The notes beneath the pieces are model-generated. The model saw nothing but the letters and a program-made list of their open reading frames with translations. It was not told the DNA's origin and made no database searches. From NCBI GenBank assembly GCA_023300365.1, contig JALZWD010000125.1:1-7983 (forward strand): DNA of 7,983 bases, in the 5' to 3' direction. Both the position numbers and the translations under genes were made by a program. Numbering within the stretch: the stretch's first letter is position 1; each line of letters opens with the position of its first letter. Positions 1-5,205 of the stretch are shown one piece after another. Origin of the DNA: Flavimaricola sp. GTDB lineage: Bacteria > Pseudomonadota > Alphaproteobacteria > Rhodobacterales > Rhodobacteraceae.

Positions 1-1
1 C

Positions 2-106
2 TGGACTGTTTTGGGGTGTGGTTTGGCTTGGATGATGCTGGGGCTTGGGCGCGAAAAGATCATTGGGTTTGGTGGTGTGGCAGTTGGTTACCCCGAGGCC
101 GGTTAG
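2..106 (+). CDS. Possible 3' end of a gene entering from the left (partial)
   Basis: A plus-strand frame is open from the window edge to a TAG at 104-106 and would encode the last 34 residues of a protein. The peptide is rich in Gly, Leu, Met, Ala and Val, and contains GLGREKIIGFGG and ends GYPEAG. It looks like the tail of a small-residue-rich, perhaps membrane, protein. Its GGG and TTG codons resemble the genes at the right of the window. A short hairpin starts at the stop codon, as expected between two converging genes. The family is not recognisable from so little sequence. A second frame is also open here until about 120, but it would give a tryptophan-rich, unlikely peptide. Existence as a gene is an inference. 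Confidence 0.3.
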   Translation, partial: WTVLGCGLAWMMLGLGREKIIGFGGVAVGYPEAG

Positions 107-124
107 TTTTAGATTGCTAAAACT
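105..124. terminator. Hairpin between converging gene ends
   Basis: A perfect 8-bp inverted repeat, AGTTTTAG and CTAAAACT with an ATTG loop, lies between the possible plus-strand gene end at 106 and the stop of the minus-strand membrane-protein gene at 143. The position suits a bidirectional terminator. The stem is AT-rich and has no clear T-run on either side, so termination strength is uncertain. Confidence 0.35.
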
Positions 125-142
125 GATGTTTTGCCCATCGCG

Positions 143-1354
143 TTACTCTGGTTTTCGCCGAATTAATAGGAACCGAAGTACCAAAACGCACATAAGCAGG
201 ACAAGTCCGATTAACATCGTAGCAACCACCGCTTGGCCCAGTTGACTAGAGACCGCTTCGTCCTTGGTCAGGTTGGCGAGCCTCAGCCAATCCCAGTAAG
301 TTGCCGCAATTGAAGCAATGCTCATAATACCCAGAGCGGTGAGTATGAAAATCATCAGGGATTGTCGCCGTTCCTGGTTCAGGATGCGCCGAGAATACGA
401 AGTTTGTATGAGATCTCTAGCCTGAGCCAAGGTTTCGTGAACATAGTCTTTGCTAGGAATCGTTTGCCATTTTTTCTCAACAAGGCCTGCACACTCGTTA
501 AGCTCCGGCTTCAAATTTGCACGGTATTCCTGCATTCTATGCCGCCAAAGGCGAAACTCGGTTTGATATCGCACAATACGACGTTCCAAATCGATGAGCT
601 CTGAAACGGATTGGTTTTCATCCGTTTCAGCCAGCCTATTGAGGCAAAACTCTTGTGCAGTTCTCACATCGTACCACTCGCATTGCGAGCGCGCCATAAG
701 CGCAACCCGGTCCCAAAGGCTTTCGGGTTGTCCGGAGATGCAGACTGAATAACTCCAGCCTGGCACGAAGTGCACAATGTCACTCTCACTTGGACTAGAA
801 TATTCAAGCCCTTCCGCTTTAAAGCATAGCTTTGCAACTGTTTCGAAGGCAGGGCTTTCGCTCTCTGCAAGCAAAACTGTATGGGTGATGGTCTCCCCGA
901 CCTCAAAACGTATCTTTGAGGCCTTTGCGAGTTCTGTGAGCAAGTTAGCGGCCTTCTTTACGTGTCGCGAAGCCTCTTCGCGCATGTTCGAAATAGCCGT
1001 ACGTGCCAAGCTTGAGTCTATCTCGTGTAACTCAATGACGCATGCCTCGCCCGTACTGAATACCACGAGGATTGAACTGTCCTCAATTTGAAGCACAGCG
1101 AATGTCAGCTTACGAACCCGTGACAGAGCTGACGTCACTGAGTCGCGCAAAGTCGCTGCAAATGGATTTCCATCTTCAAAATCCTCAGTTTCCAGGGGGT
1201 GATATTTGTAATCTTTGCCTTCAAAGAATGCCCAGTCTTCTGACAGTTCTGGTGGTTTTTGTGGACCCTTAAAAGACTTGGACAAATACTTGGAAAACCT
1301 TGCCCAATCAGACGGTACGACACGCAAAGGCGAAATTAACGCAAAACTTATCAT
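143..1354 (-). CDS. Uncharacterised 403-aa protein with two C-terminal membrane helices
   Basis: I do not recognise the family. About 330 residues, rich in acidic, polar and aromatic residues, precede two hydrophobic helices near the C terminus (about 332-353 and 374-397), which are separated by a short polar loop and followed by a basic RRKPE end. There is no signal peptide, so the N-terminal part is probably cytoplasmic, with a hairpin membrane anchor. Residues 245-330 are charged and helix-prone (LERRIVRYQTEFRLWRHRMQ) and could be a coiled coil or stalk leading into the membrane. This layout superficially recalls CorA-type channels, but no GMN motif is present after the first helix. The ATG overlaps the stop of the upstream SET gene as ATGA (1351-1354), which fixes the start and implies translational coupling. 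Base composition is more AT-rich than in the genes to the right, suggesting later acquisition. Confidence 0.85.
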   Translation of the reverse strand: MISFALISPLRVVPSDWARFSKYLSKSFKGPQKPPELSEDWAFFEGKDYKYHPLETEDFEDGNPFAATLRDSVTSALSRVRKLTFAVLQIEDSSILVVFSTGEACVIELHEIDSSLARTAISNMREEASRHVKKAANLLTELAKASKIRFEVGETITHTVLLAESESPAFETVAKLCFKAEGLEYSSPSESDIVHFVPGWSYSVCISGQPESLWDRVALMARSQCEWYDVRTAQEFCLNRLAETDENQSVSELIDLERRIVRYQTEFRLWRHRMQEYRANLKPELNECAGLVEKKWQTIPSKDYVHETLAQARDLIQTSYSRRILNQERRQSLMIFILTALGIMSIASIAATYWDWLRLANLTKDEAVSSQLGQAVVATMLIGLVLLMCVLVLRFLLIRRKPE

Positions 1355-1737
1355 AAATAGCCGCCATGCGCCGACTCTAGATACACGTGCGGCATTCCAT
1401 GCTCGGTATAGTCGAGTGTCAATTCGGTTCCAGCTGCAATGTCCCTGCTTGCAATTAGCGTTCGATTCAACATGTCAAAGCTTAGCAGCGGCTCCCTTGA
1501 ATGGTTTATGTATCCATACGATGTCCAGACACTTCGTAGTAAGATCATATCATCACTGATGGCGTTCCATTCGTACTTCAACAAAAATTCTAGGTCGTCA
1601 TCGTGTTGAACAGCCTGACCGTCAAGGATTGTTAGAATTTCACCCTTTGCTCGGTTCCGAGTGCTAAAGAGCCCCATTCCATGAATAGAGCTTTTTGCTA
1701 TCTCCACATCGTGGATTGTTTGAAGAATATCTGCCAT
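1351..1737 (-). CDS. Small stand-alone SET-domain protein (putative lysine methyltransferase)
   Basis: From the ATG at 1737 this is a 128-aa protein that is essentially one SET domain. Visible motifs, in order, are the SAM-binding start IHGMGLFSTRNRAKGE (about 18-33), the pseudoknot motif YINHSREP (about 76-83) and RDIAAGTELTLDYTEH (about 98-113), with the DY pair that usually completes the active site. In the family this fold transfers methyl groups from S-adenosylmethionine to protein lysines. The zinc-binding cysteines of eukaryotic pre/post-SET regions are absent, and the usual NHSCxPN reads NHSREPL. The frame also extends to a TTG at 1782 (143 aa), but the AGGA before it lies only one base away. 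The ATG therefore seems likelier, although it also lacks a good Shine-Dalgarno. The gene heads a two-gene unit with the downstream membrane protein. The target lysine is unknown. Confidence 0.8.
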   Translation of the reverse strand: MADILQTIHDVEIAKSSIHGMGLFSTRNRAKGEILTILDGQAVQHDDDLEFLLKYEWNAISDDMILLRSVWTSYGYINHSREPLLSFDMLNRTLIASRDIAAGTELTLDYTEHGMPHVYLESAHGGYL

Positions 1738-1782
1738 GATGCCGTAAAATGGGCTCTTCGGACTGACCTCGTCAACCGCCAA

Positions 1783-2216
1783 ATCCTAGATGCGTGTCAA
1801 ACCACCGCTTTGTAGTCTCAAAACATCTAGGCGCCAAGCTAGCCACATGGAGCCCCCGTTCGTTTGTCGCGCAGCACTAATAATTTTGGGCTCGAAACAA
1901 ACCTTCGCTGCACGACGCCATCATGCTCGGAATTCGTTGGCTCGGCTTCGTGTGTGTTCGTGTTGTTGAAAGAGGCCTTAGGCAGCCGAGCGTTTGGGTC
2001 TTGGGCCAGCGGCACTGCTGGGTTTGACGATCAGCCTTCTTGGATGCCGACACTCAAGACCTTTCGGGATTCCGGTGATTTCGCAGCTTTACTTGATGTG
2101 ACAGCGTGGAGTGCACTGTGAAAATGCAATTTTTATTGTTTTGAGCGAATAGTTTTTTAACCCTCATGGGGGATGGTTCTTCGACCCCTCGCAGTTTCGT
2201 CAATGGACCTTTGGAA
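1783..2216. other. Gene-poor stretch between the SET cassette and the lamin-tail remnant
   Basis: I see no convincing gene here. A plus-strand frame with a TTG start (1864-2121, 85 codons) has no ribosome binding site and no recognisable motif, so I treat it as chance. The minus-strand promoter of the SET cassette should lie at the left end; a consensus TTGACA (1800-1795, minus) is present, but no matching -10 box sits at the usual spacing. The right end (about 2121-2160) is conspicuously T-rich. The stretch may be eroded sequence at the edge of an acquired segment. Confidence 0.4.
1785..1831. repeat. Widely spaced 8-bp inverted repeat upstream of the SET gene
   Basis: CCTAGATG (1785-1792) and its exact complement CATCTAGG (1824-1831) are separated by 31 bases, in the leader or promoter region of the minus-strand SET cassette. 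The central bases span a TTGACA on the minus strand. The repeat could be an operator pair bound by one dimer across a loop, or a leader hairpin. The arms are seen directly, but the function is an inference. Confidence 0.4.
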
Positions 2217-2411
2217 ATGGCTTTTATCTCTGAAATTCACTACCGGAGCGTTGATGTCGCTCGAAGCGATCCGTCCAGTTTTGAATTTGTTGAAGTCACC
2301 TTGGCACCAGGTGACGATCCCGCCGATTTCGTCGTCTCGTTTTACGATACGCATGGTGTATTGATGGACGGGAGGCGTCTGTTCGGTGGACAAGCCGACC
2401 TTTGCGTTTGA
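2217..2411 (+). pseudogene. Truncated N-terminal fragment of a lamin-tail-domain (LTD) type protein
   Basis: The 64 residues begin MAFISEIHYRS and continue with FEFVEVTLAPGDDPADFVVS and FYDTHGVLMDG. This matches my memory of the start of large Roseobacter-group secreted proteins, which open with a lamin-tail domain (typically M-x-F-I-N-E-I-H-Y, then G-E-F-V-E) and often carry a C-terminal Hint domain. Those proteins run to hundreds of residues. Here the frame stops at TGA 2409-2411, inside a hairpin, after a non-matching tail RRLFGGQADLCV, so only the first strands of the domain remain. The ATG at 2217 starts exactly where the family does, and a weak GGA lies 9 bases upstream. An in-frame ATG at 2166 would add 17 residues unlike the family. 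Most likely this is a deletion remnant. A functional small protein is possible but less likely. Confidence 0.5.
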
Positions 2412-2430
2412 GTGTCCAAGGTCGGCTTGT
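2390..2430. terminator. 13-bp perfect hairpin between converging genes
   Basis: ACAAGCCGACCTT (2390-2402) and AAGGTCGGCTTGT (2418-2430) pair perfectly across a 15-base loop. The structure spans the TGA of the truncated lamin-tail frame and lies about 32 bases past the creatinase stop on the other strand. It is well placed to act as a shared terminator for both directions. Neither side has a strong U-run, so factor-independent termination may be partial. Confidence 0.5.
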
Positions 2431-2437
2431 TGGTGCA

Positions 2438-2460
2438 GTTACGGGGTTGCGGTTACGGGG
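2438..2460. repeat. Short direct repeat downstream of the creatinase stop
   Basis: GTTACGGGG occurs twice (2438-2446 and 2452-2460), 14 bases apart, directly between the hairpin and the creatinase stop codon. It may be a small local duplication. No function is apparent. Confidence 0.35.
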
Positions 2461-2461
2461 A

Positions 2462-3664
2462 TTACGCGACGACGTTAAAGTCGGGTCCGTAGGGGTAGCT
2501 GGTAATATTCTCGTTTCCATCTTGGGTAATGACGAGAATATCATGCTCGCGGTAACCGCCTGCGCCGGGCGTTCCTTGGGGTATTGTCAGCATCGGTTCC
2601 ATCGAAATGACCATGCCGGGTTCGAGAATTGTTTCAATATCTTCGCGTAACTCAAGACCTGCTTCGCGGCCGTAGTAGTGGGATAGGACACCGAATGAGT
2701 GGCCGTAGCCGAAGGATCGGTATTGCAGCAAATCGCGGTCTTGGAAGAATGTGTTGATTGCCTGGGTGATGTCGGCGCAGCTGACGCCGGGGCGCAGCAG
2801 GCTGATGCCCAACTCGTGGGCGGCCACGTTGGCTTGCCAAATCTTGAGGCTGGCGGGATCGACGGTTTCGACAAACATCGTTCGTTCCAGTGCGGTGTAA
2901 TATCCACTGATCATCGGGAAGGTGTTGAGGCTGAGGATATCGCCCGTCTGTAGGGTGCGGGCCGTTACCGGGTTGTGGGCGCCGTCTGTGTTGATGCCTG
3001 ACTGGAACCAAACCCACGTGTCACGGTATTCTGCATCCGGGAAGCGGCGGGCGATTTCGAGCTCCATCGCATCACGGCCTGCCATTGCGACGTCGATTTC
3101 GCGCACCCCTGCTTTGACCGCATCCTTAATCGCATAGCCGCCAACATCCGCCACCTGAGCGCATTGGCGGATCAGGGCGATTTCGGCGCTGGATTTATGC
3201 ATCCGTTGGCGCATGGTGGCGGGTGCGATATCGATTTTGGCCTTGGGCATTAGGAACGTGTCCATCAGCGCAGATTGCGCCAGCGTTAAATGATCGGCTT
3301 CGAAGCCGATGGTCTGTTTTGTGCCAGTGACCGAGCGCACCGCGCGCCAGTAGTTGTCGCGTTGCCAGTCGGTGTAGGTGATGTTGTCGCCGTGACTGCG
3401 CCGCCATGGTTGGGCGGCATCAATACCCGCACTCATCGTAACTGCCTCGGTTTGGGTTACGACCAATGCGTAGGGGCGGCCAAAGGCACAATAGAGGAAA
3501 CCCGAGTAGTAGGCGACGTTATGCATCGAGGTGAAGACGCATGCATCGACCCCCAAGTTATGCATATCAGCGCGGAGACGGGCCAAGCGCGCGTCGTATT
3601 CTTTGGCCTCGAAGGGGAGTGTTTTTTCGCCTTGGTGAAATCGGTAAAATTCTGGACGGTCCAT
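2462..3664 (-). CDS. Creatinase (creatine amidinohydrolase, EC 3.5.3.3)
   Basis: Cytoplasmic enzyme that hydrolyses creatine to sarcosine and urea. The 400-aa protein aligns by eye over its full length with Pseudomonas putida creatinase as I remember it. Shared blocks include FGRPYALVVT (61-70), QPWRR (85-89), YTDWQRDNY (97-105), WFQSGINTDGAHNPVT (219-234), GYYTALERT (254-262), FGYGHSFG (318-325), LSHYYGREAGLELREDI (327-343) and PGAGGYREHDIL (366-377). The catalytic His230 and the substrate-contacting Phe61, Arg63, Glu260, Arg333 and Glu356 correspond to His232, Phe62, Arg64, Glu262, Arg335 and Glu358 of that enzyme. An N-terminal domain (about 1-155) precedes the pita-bread catalytic domain. 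It belongs to the M24 fold, but the closeness to creatinase argues against Xaa-Pro dipeptidase. The ATG has AAGGA 9 bases upstream, buried in an inverted repeat. No sarcosine or creatininase genes are in the window. Confidence 0.93.
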   Translation of the reverse strand: MDRPEFYRFHQGEKTLPFEAKEYDARLARLRADMHNLGVDACVFTSMHNVAYYSGFLYCAFGRPYALVVTQTEAVTMSAGIDAAQPWRRSHGDNITYTDWQRDNYWRAVRSVTGTKQTIGFEADHLTLAQSALMDTFLMPKAKIDIAPATMRQRMHKSSAEIALIRQCAQVADVGGYAIKDAVKAGVREIDVAMAGRDAMELEIARRFPDAEYRDTWVWFQSGINTDGAHNPVTARTLQTGDILSLNTFPMISGYYTALERTMFVETVDPASLKIWQANVAAHELGISLLRPGVSCADITQAINTFFQDRDLLQYRSFGYGHSFGVLSHYYGREAGLELREDIETILEPGMVISMEPMLTIPQGTPGAGGYREHDILVITQDGNENITSYPYGPDFNVVA

Positions 3665-3672
3665 GACAATGG

Positions 3673-3708
3673 TTCCTTCAACGAAATGCCATGGCGCGGT
3701 TGAAGGAA
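3673..3708 (-). promoter_or_regulatory. Inverted repeat covering the creatinase ribosome binding site
   Basis: On the minus strand TTCCTTCAAC (3708-3699) pairs perfectly with GTTGAAGGAA (3682-3673) across a 16-base loop. The second arm contains the AAGGA Shine-Dalgarno of the creatinase gene, 9 bases before its ATG, so the folded mRNA would hide the ribosome binding site. The loop holds the palindrome GCCATGGC, and an ATG in it opens a four-codon frame (M-A-F-R-stop) that ends inside the arm. It could be a translational switch (protein, ligand or temperature), or alternatively a DNA operator for a repressor. No known riboswitch class is recognised. Confidence 0.55.
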
Positions 3709-3892
3709 GCAGAACCCCCTTGACCGCGCGTGCGGCAAAGAAAAGTCCCGGCGTTCAGGAAGATGATTGTGGGCTTGCAGCACGCTGCTGGCGACGCCAT
3801 CGCCAACCCATGGGCTTGTTATGCAACATGGGCCATATCTGAGGCAAGCTTTTTGGGGGCGCAGGCGATGAACCGTTGGCGCCGCATCAATG

Positions 3893-3921
3893 AAAGGGGC
3901 GGCCCGAGGCCGTTTTCTTTT
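3893..3921 (+). terminator. Rho-independent terminator with no assigned gene
   Basis: CGGCC (3900-3904), the loop CGA, and GGCCG (3908-3912) are followed by TTTTCTTTT (3913-3921) and preceded by AAAGGGG, which extends the stem through G-U pairs. This is the classic form on the plus strand; on the minus strand the tract after the stem is CCCCTTTC, which is poorer. No plus-strand gene ends just upstream. It may serve an unseen small RNA, or be left over from a deleted gene. Confidence 0.6.
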
Positions 3922-4055
3922 GTGACCCGGAGTATGACAAGACGCCAAGCCTGCTGGAGGAATGGCTATCTGCGCATCGTGTGGCCGCGACGATTTTGGC
4001 ACAGACGGAGATGGCGGACCCTGATGTGCGCGCGATATCGGCGCAAGGCGGGTGG
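3894..4055 (+). pseudogene. Protein-like frame without a start, possible gene remnant
   Basis: A plus-strand frame runs open from just after a TGA at 3891-3893 and reads like real protein, including FFCDPEYDKTPSLLEEW and then TEMADPDVRAISAQGGW, with codon choice typical of the rest of the window. There is no start codon before its first half, and the frame begins within a terminator hairpin. It continues open to a TGA at 4128-4130, inside the 3' end of the AraC-family gene on the other strand. In the same frame upstream, stops at 3840-3842 and 3891-3893 interrupt. I do not recognise the family. It may be the C-terminal part of a deleted gene, or simply chance in GC-rich DNA. Confidence 0.25.
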
Positions 4056-5072
4056 TTAGCCTTTGGCCCCTGCGCGGTAGGCGACAGGGGTTTGGCCGTA
4101 GACACGCTGGAATTCGCGGTAGAAGTTTGAGCGTGTGAGGAAGCCAGATTTTTCCATGATCTGTGTGGCGGGGTCGTTGGTTTCGACCAAAAGGCGTGCC
4201 GCGTGGCGTAGACGAAAGCCGTTAACGTATTGCGAGACGTTGAGACCCGTCGCACCATTCACGGCCTCGGATAAGGCGCGCGACGGGACGCCGAGGCGGC
4301 GTGCAAGGCGATCAACAGTGAGGCTTGTGTCGAGGTAGAGGCTGCGCTCGTTGAGGAGGGTTTCTGCGCGTGCAAGCAGGGGGTCGTCTGTGGTGGGGGC
4401 TGCTGTTGGCACGGGCGCGGGGCGTGCGCGGGAAATCGCAAAGATCGCGGCGCACAATCCGGCGGTCATGGCGACAGCGCCGATCGAGATCAGACCCAAG
4501 GCCGCATCCTCGCGTTGCCATGCAAAGCTGAGGGCGATGGCGCTGTCGAAGAGTGTGAGCGCAACGAGGAGGCCGATGGCGAGGAGCATCCACAGGCGCA
4601 GGGGTTCGGCCAGATCGAGGCGTGCGTTCGTCAGGTGATCGGGGCCTTTGCGCCAGAGCATGTAAATGAGCATCGCATAGGCGAGATAGCTGGCCGCGAT
4701 GGCGACGTCATAGAGCGGATAGGCGCGAGAGATCATGATGAATGCGAGGATCATGCAAGGGATCAGCAGCACATGCAGGCCGATGGCGATCCATACCGGG
4801 CGGCGTGGTGCGGTGAGCGCGTAGAAGGCCGCGAAAAGAAGCGGGCCTGCGAGGATCGGGAAAATGCGTTGCAACGGGATGAAGGTATTGATCCCGTAGC
4901 CAAAGCGCAGGCCGACCAGCAATGAAGCGATGGATTGAGTGACAAACAGCGTGGTAAACAGCCCGCGCGCCAGTGGATTGCCGAAATCGCGCCGCCAGAC
5001 CAAGACCGCCGCCACCGCAGACAAGAGGAATGTCAGGATCGGGAGGGGCAATGTGAACAATTGGTCCTGCAT
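4056..5072 (-). CDS. Membrane-anchored AraC-family transcriptional regulator
   Basis: A 338-aa protein with two parts. The N-terminal 215 residues form about seven hydrophobic helices (roughly 7-27, 38-56, 69-88, 91-113, 121-140, 158-180 and 193-213). A Pro/Ala/Thr linker (about 217-230) leads to a C-terminal AraC-type double helix-turn-helix (about 233-335). The latter includes LTVDRLARRLGVPSRALSEA for the first HTH and the family signature around FLTRSNFYREFQRVYGQTPVAYR. The membrane part presumably senses an envelope or lipophilic signal, and the DNA-binding part would act while tethered to the inner membrane. The gene is divergent from the secreted hydrolase at 5206, across 133 bases carrying two AraC-style direct repeats, so that hydrolase and the regulator itself are the likely targets. 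The start ATG has AGGA 5 bases upstream. The signal it senses cannot be read from sequence. Confidence 0.9.
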   Translation of the reverse strand: MQDQLFTLPLPILTFLLSAVAAVLVWRRDFGNPLARGLFTTLFVTQSIASLLVGLRFGYGINTFIPLQRIFPILAGPLLFAAFYALTAPRRPVWIAIGLHVLLIPCMILAFIMISRAYPLYDVAIAASYLAYAMLIYMLWRKGPDHLTNARLDLAEPLRLWMLLAIGLLVALTLFDSAIALSFAWQREDAALGLISIGAVAMTAGLCAAIFAISRARPAPVPTAAPTTDDPLLARAETLLNERSLYLDTSLTVDRLARRLGVPSRALSEAVNGATGLNVSQYVNGFRLRHAARLLVETNDPATQIMEKSGFLTRSNFYREFQRVYGQTPVAYRAGAKG

Positions 5073-5075
5073 ATC

Positions 5076-5120
5076 TGTCCTATATCACGTTGTCCTTGTC
5101 CTGCATCACGATTGAGGACA
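5076..5120. promoter_or_regulatory. Direct repeats 21 bp apart: likely AraC-type operator
   Basis: TGTCCT-N2-ATCACG occurs at 5076-5089 and again at 5097-5110. Each copy ends in a TTG, and the copies start exactly 21 bp apart. A third TGTCCT lies at 5091-5096 and an inverted copy, AGGACA, at 5115-5120. AraC-family dimers typically bind two direct half-sites about 21 bp apart, so this is a good operator candidate for the adjacent regulator. The leftmost TGTCCT is also the regulator's Shine-Dalgarno (AGGACA on its strand), so binding there could give autorepression. Confidence 0.55.
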
Positions 5121-5145
5121 GGCAAACGGGGGTCAAACCATTGTG

Positions 5146-5151
5146 TATAAA
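5146..5151 (+). promoter_or_regulatory. Possible -10 box of the hydrolase gene
   Basis: TATAAA lies 54 bases before the hydrolase ATG. No acceptable -35 hexamer sits 16-18 bases upstream; the sequence there is CAAACG. This would fit a promoter that depends on an activator bound at the direct repeats further upstream. Assignment is by eye only. Confidence 0.3.
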
Positions 5152-5205
5152 GCGTTTTGCACCTGAATTGAGGGCACCAACACATATCAATCAGGAGTAA
5201 ACGAC

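Larger units (their letters stand above)
3709..4055. other. Intergenic stretch between creatinase and the AraC regulator
   Basis: This stretch of about 350 bases separates two minus-strand genes. No intact gene was found. It should contain the creatinase promoter, but I could not place convincing -35/-10 boxes on the minus strand. The left half (3709-3890) is open in plus-strand frames without ribosome binding sites. The right half carries a plus-strand terminator and a protein-like frame lacking a start, which are listed separately. Confidence 0.4.

Noticed and set aside
1..142. tRNA gene or attachment site at the left edge
   Set aside because: No cloverleaf could be drawn from the short hairpin at 105-124, and there is no nearby integrase or matching direct repeat in the window.
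143..1354. CorA-type magnesium channel
   Set aside because: The stalk plus two-helix layout is suggestive, but the GMN signature is missing and the N-terminal part shows no similarity I can recognise.
1351..1782. TTG start at 1782 for the SET protein
   Set aside because: The AGGA before it is only one base from the TTG, and the extra 15 residues lie outside the SET domain. It is kept only as an alternative to the ATG at 1737.
1864..2121. 85-codon plus-strand frame with a TTG start
   Set aside because: No ribosome binding site, no recognisable motif, and a Ser/Cys/Trp-rich product in an AT-richer gene-poor region.
2652..3017. Alternative minus- and plus-strand frames inside the creatinase gene
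   Set aside because: Arg/Pro/His-rich shadows of a gene whose correct frame matches creatinase from end to end.
2462..3664. Annotation as Xaa-Pro aminopeptidase/dipeptidase
   Set aside because: Same fold superfamily, but the near-identical active-site blocks and substrate residues point specifically to creatinase.
3457..4002. 181-codon minus-strand frame overlapping the creatinase start
   Set aside because: Overlaps the creatinase coding region in another frame; the product is Arg/Pro/His-rich and lacks any family feature.
3730..4059. 109-codon plus-strand frame in the creatinase/AraC gap
   Set aside because: Runs straight through a strong terminator hairpin, has no ribosome binding site, and its C-terminal half is an Arg/Trp-rich string typical of a wrong frame.
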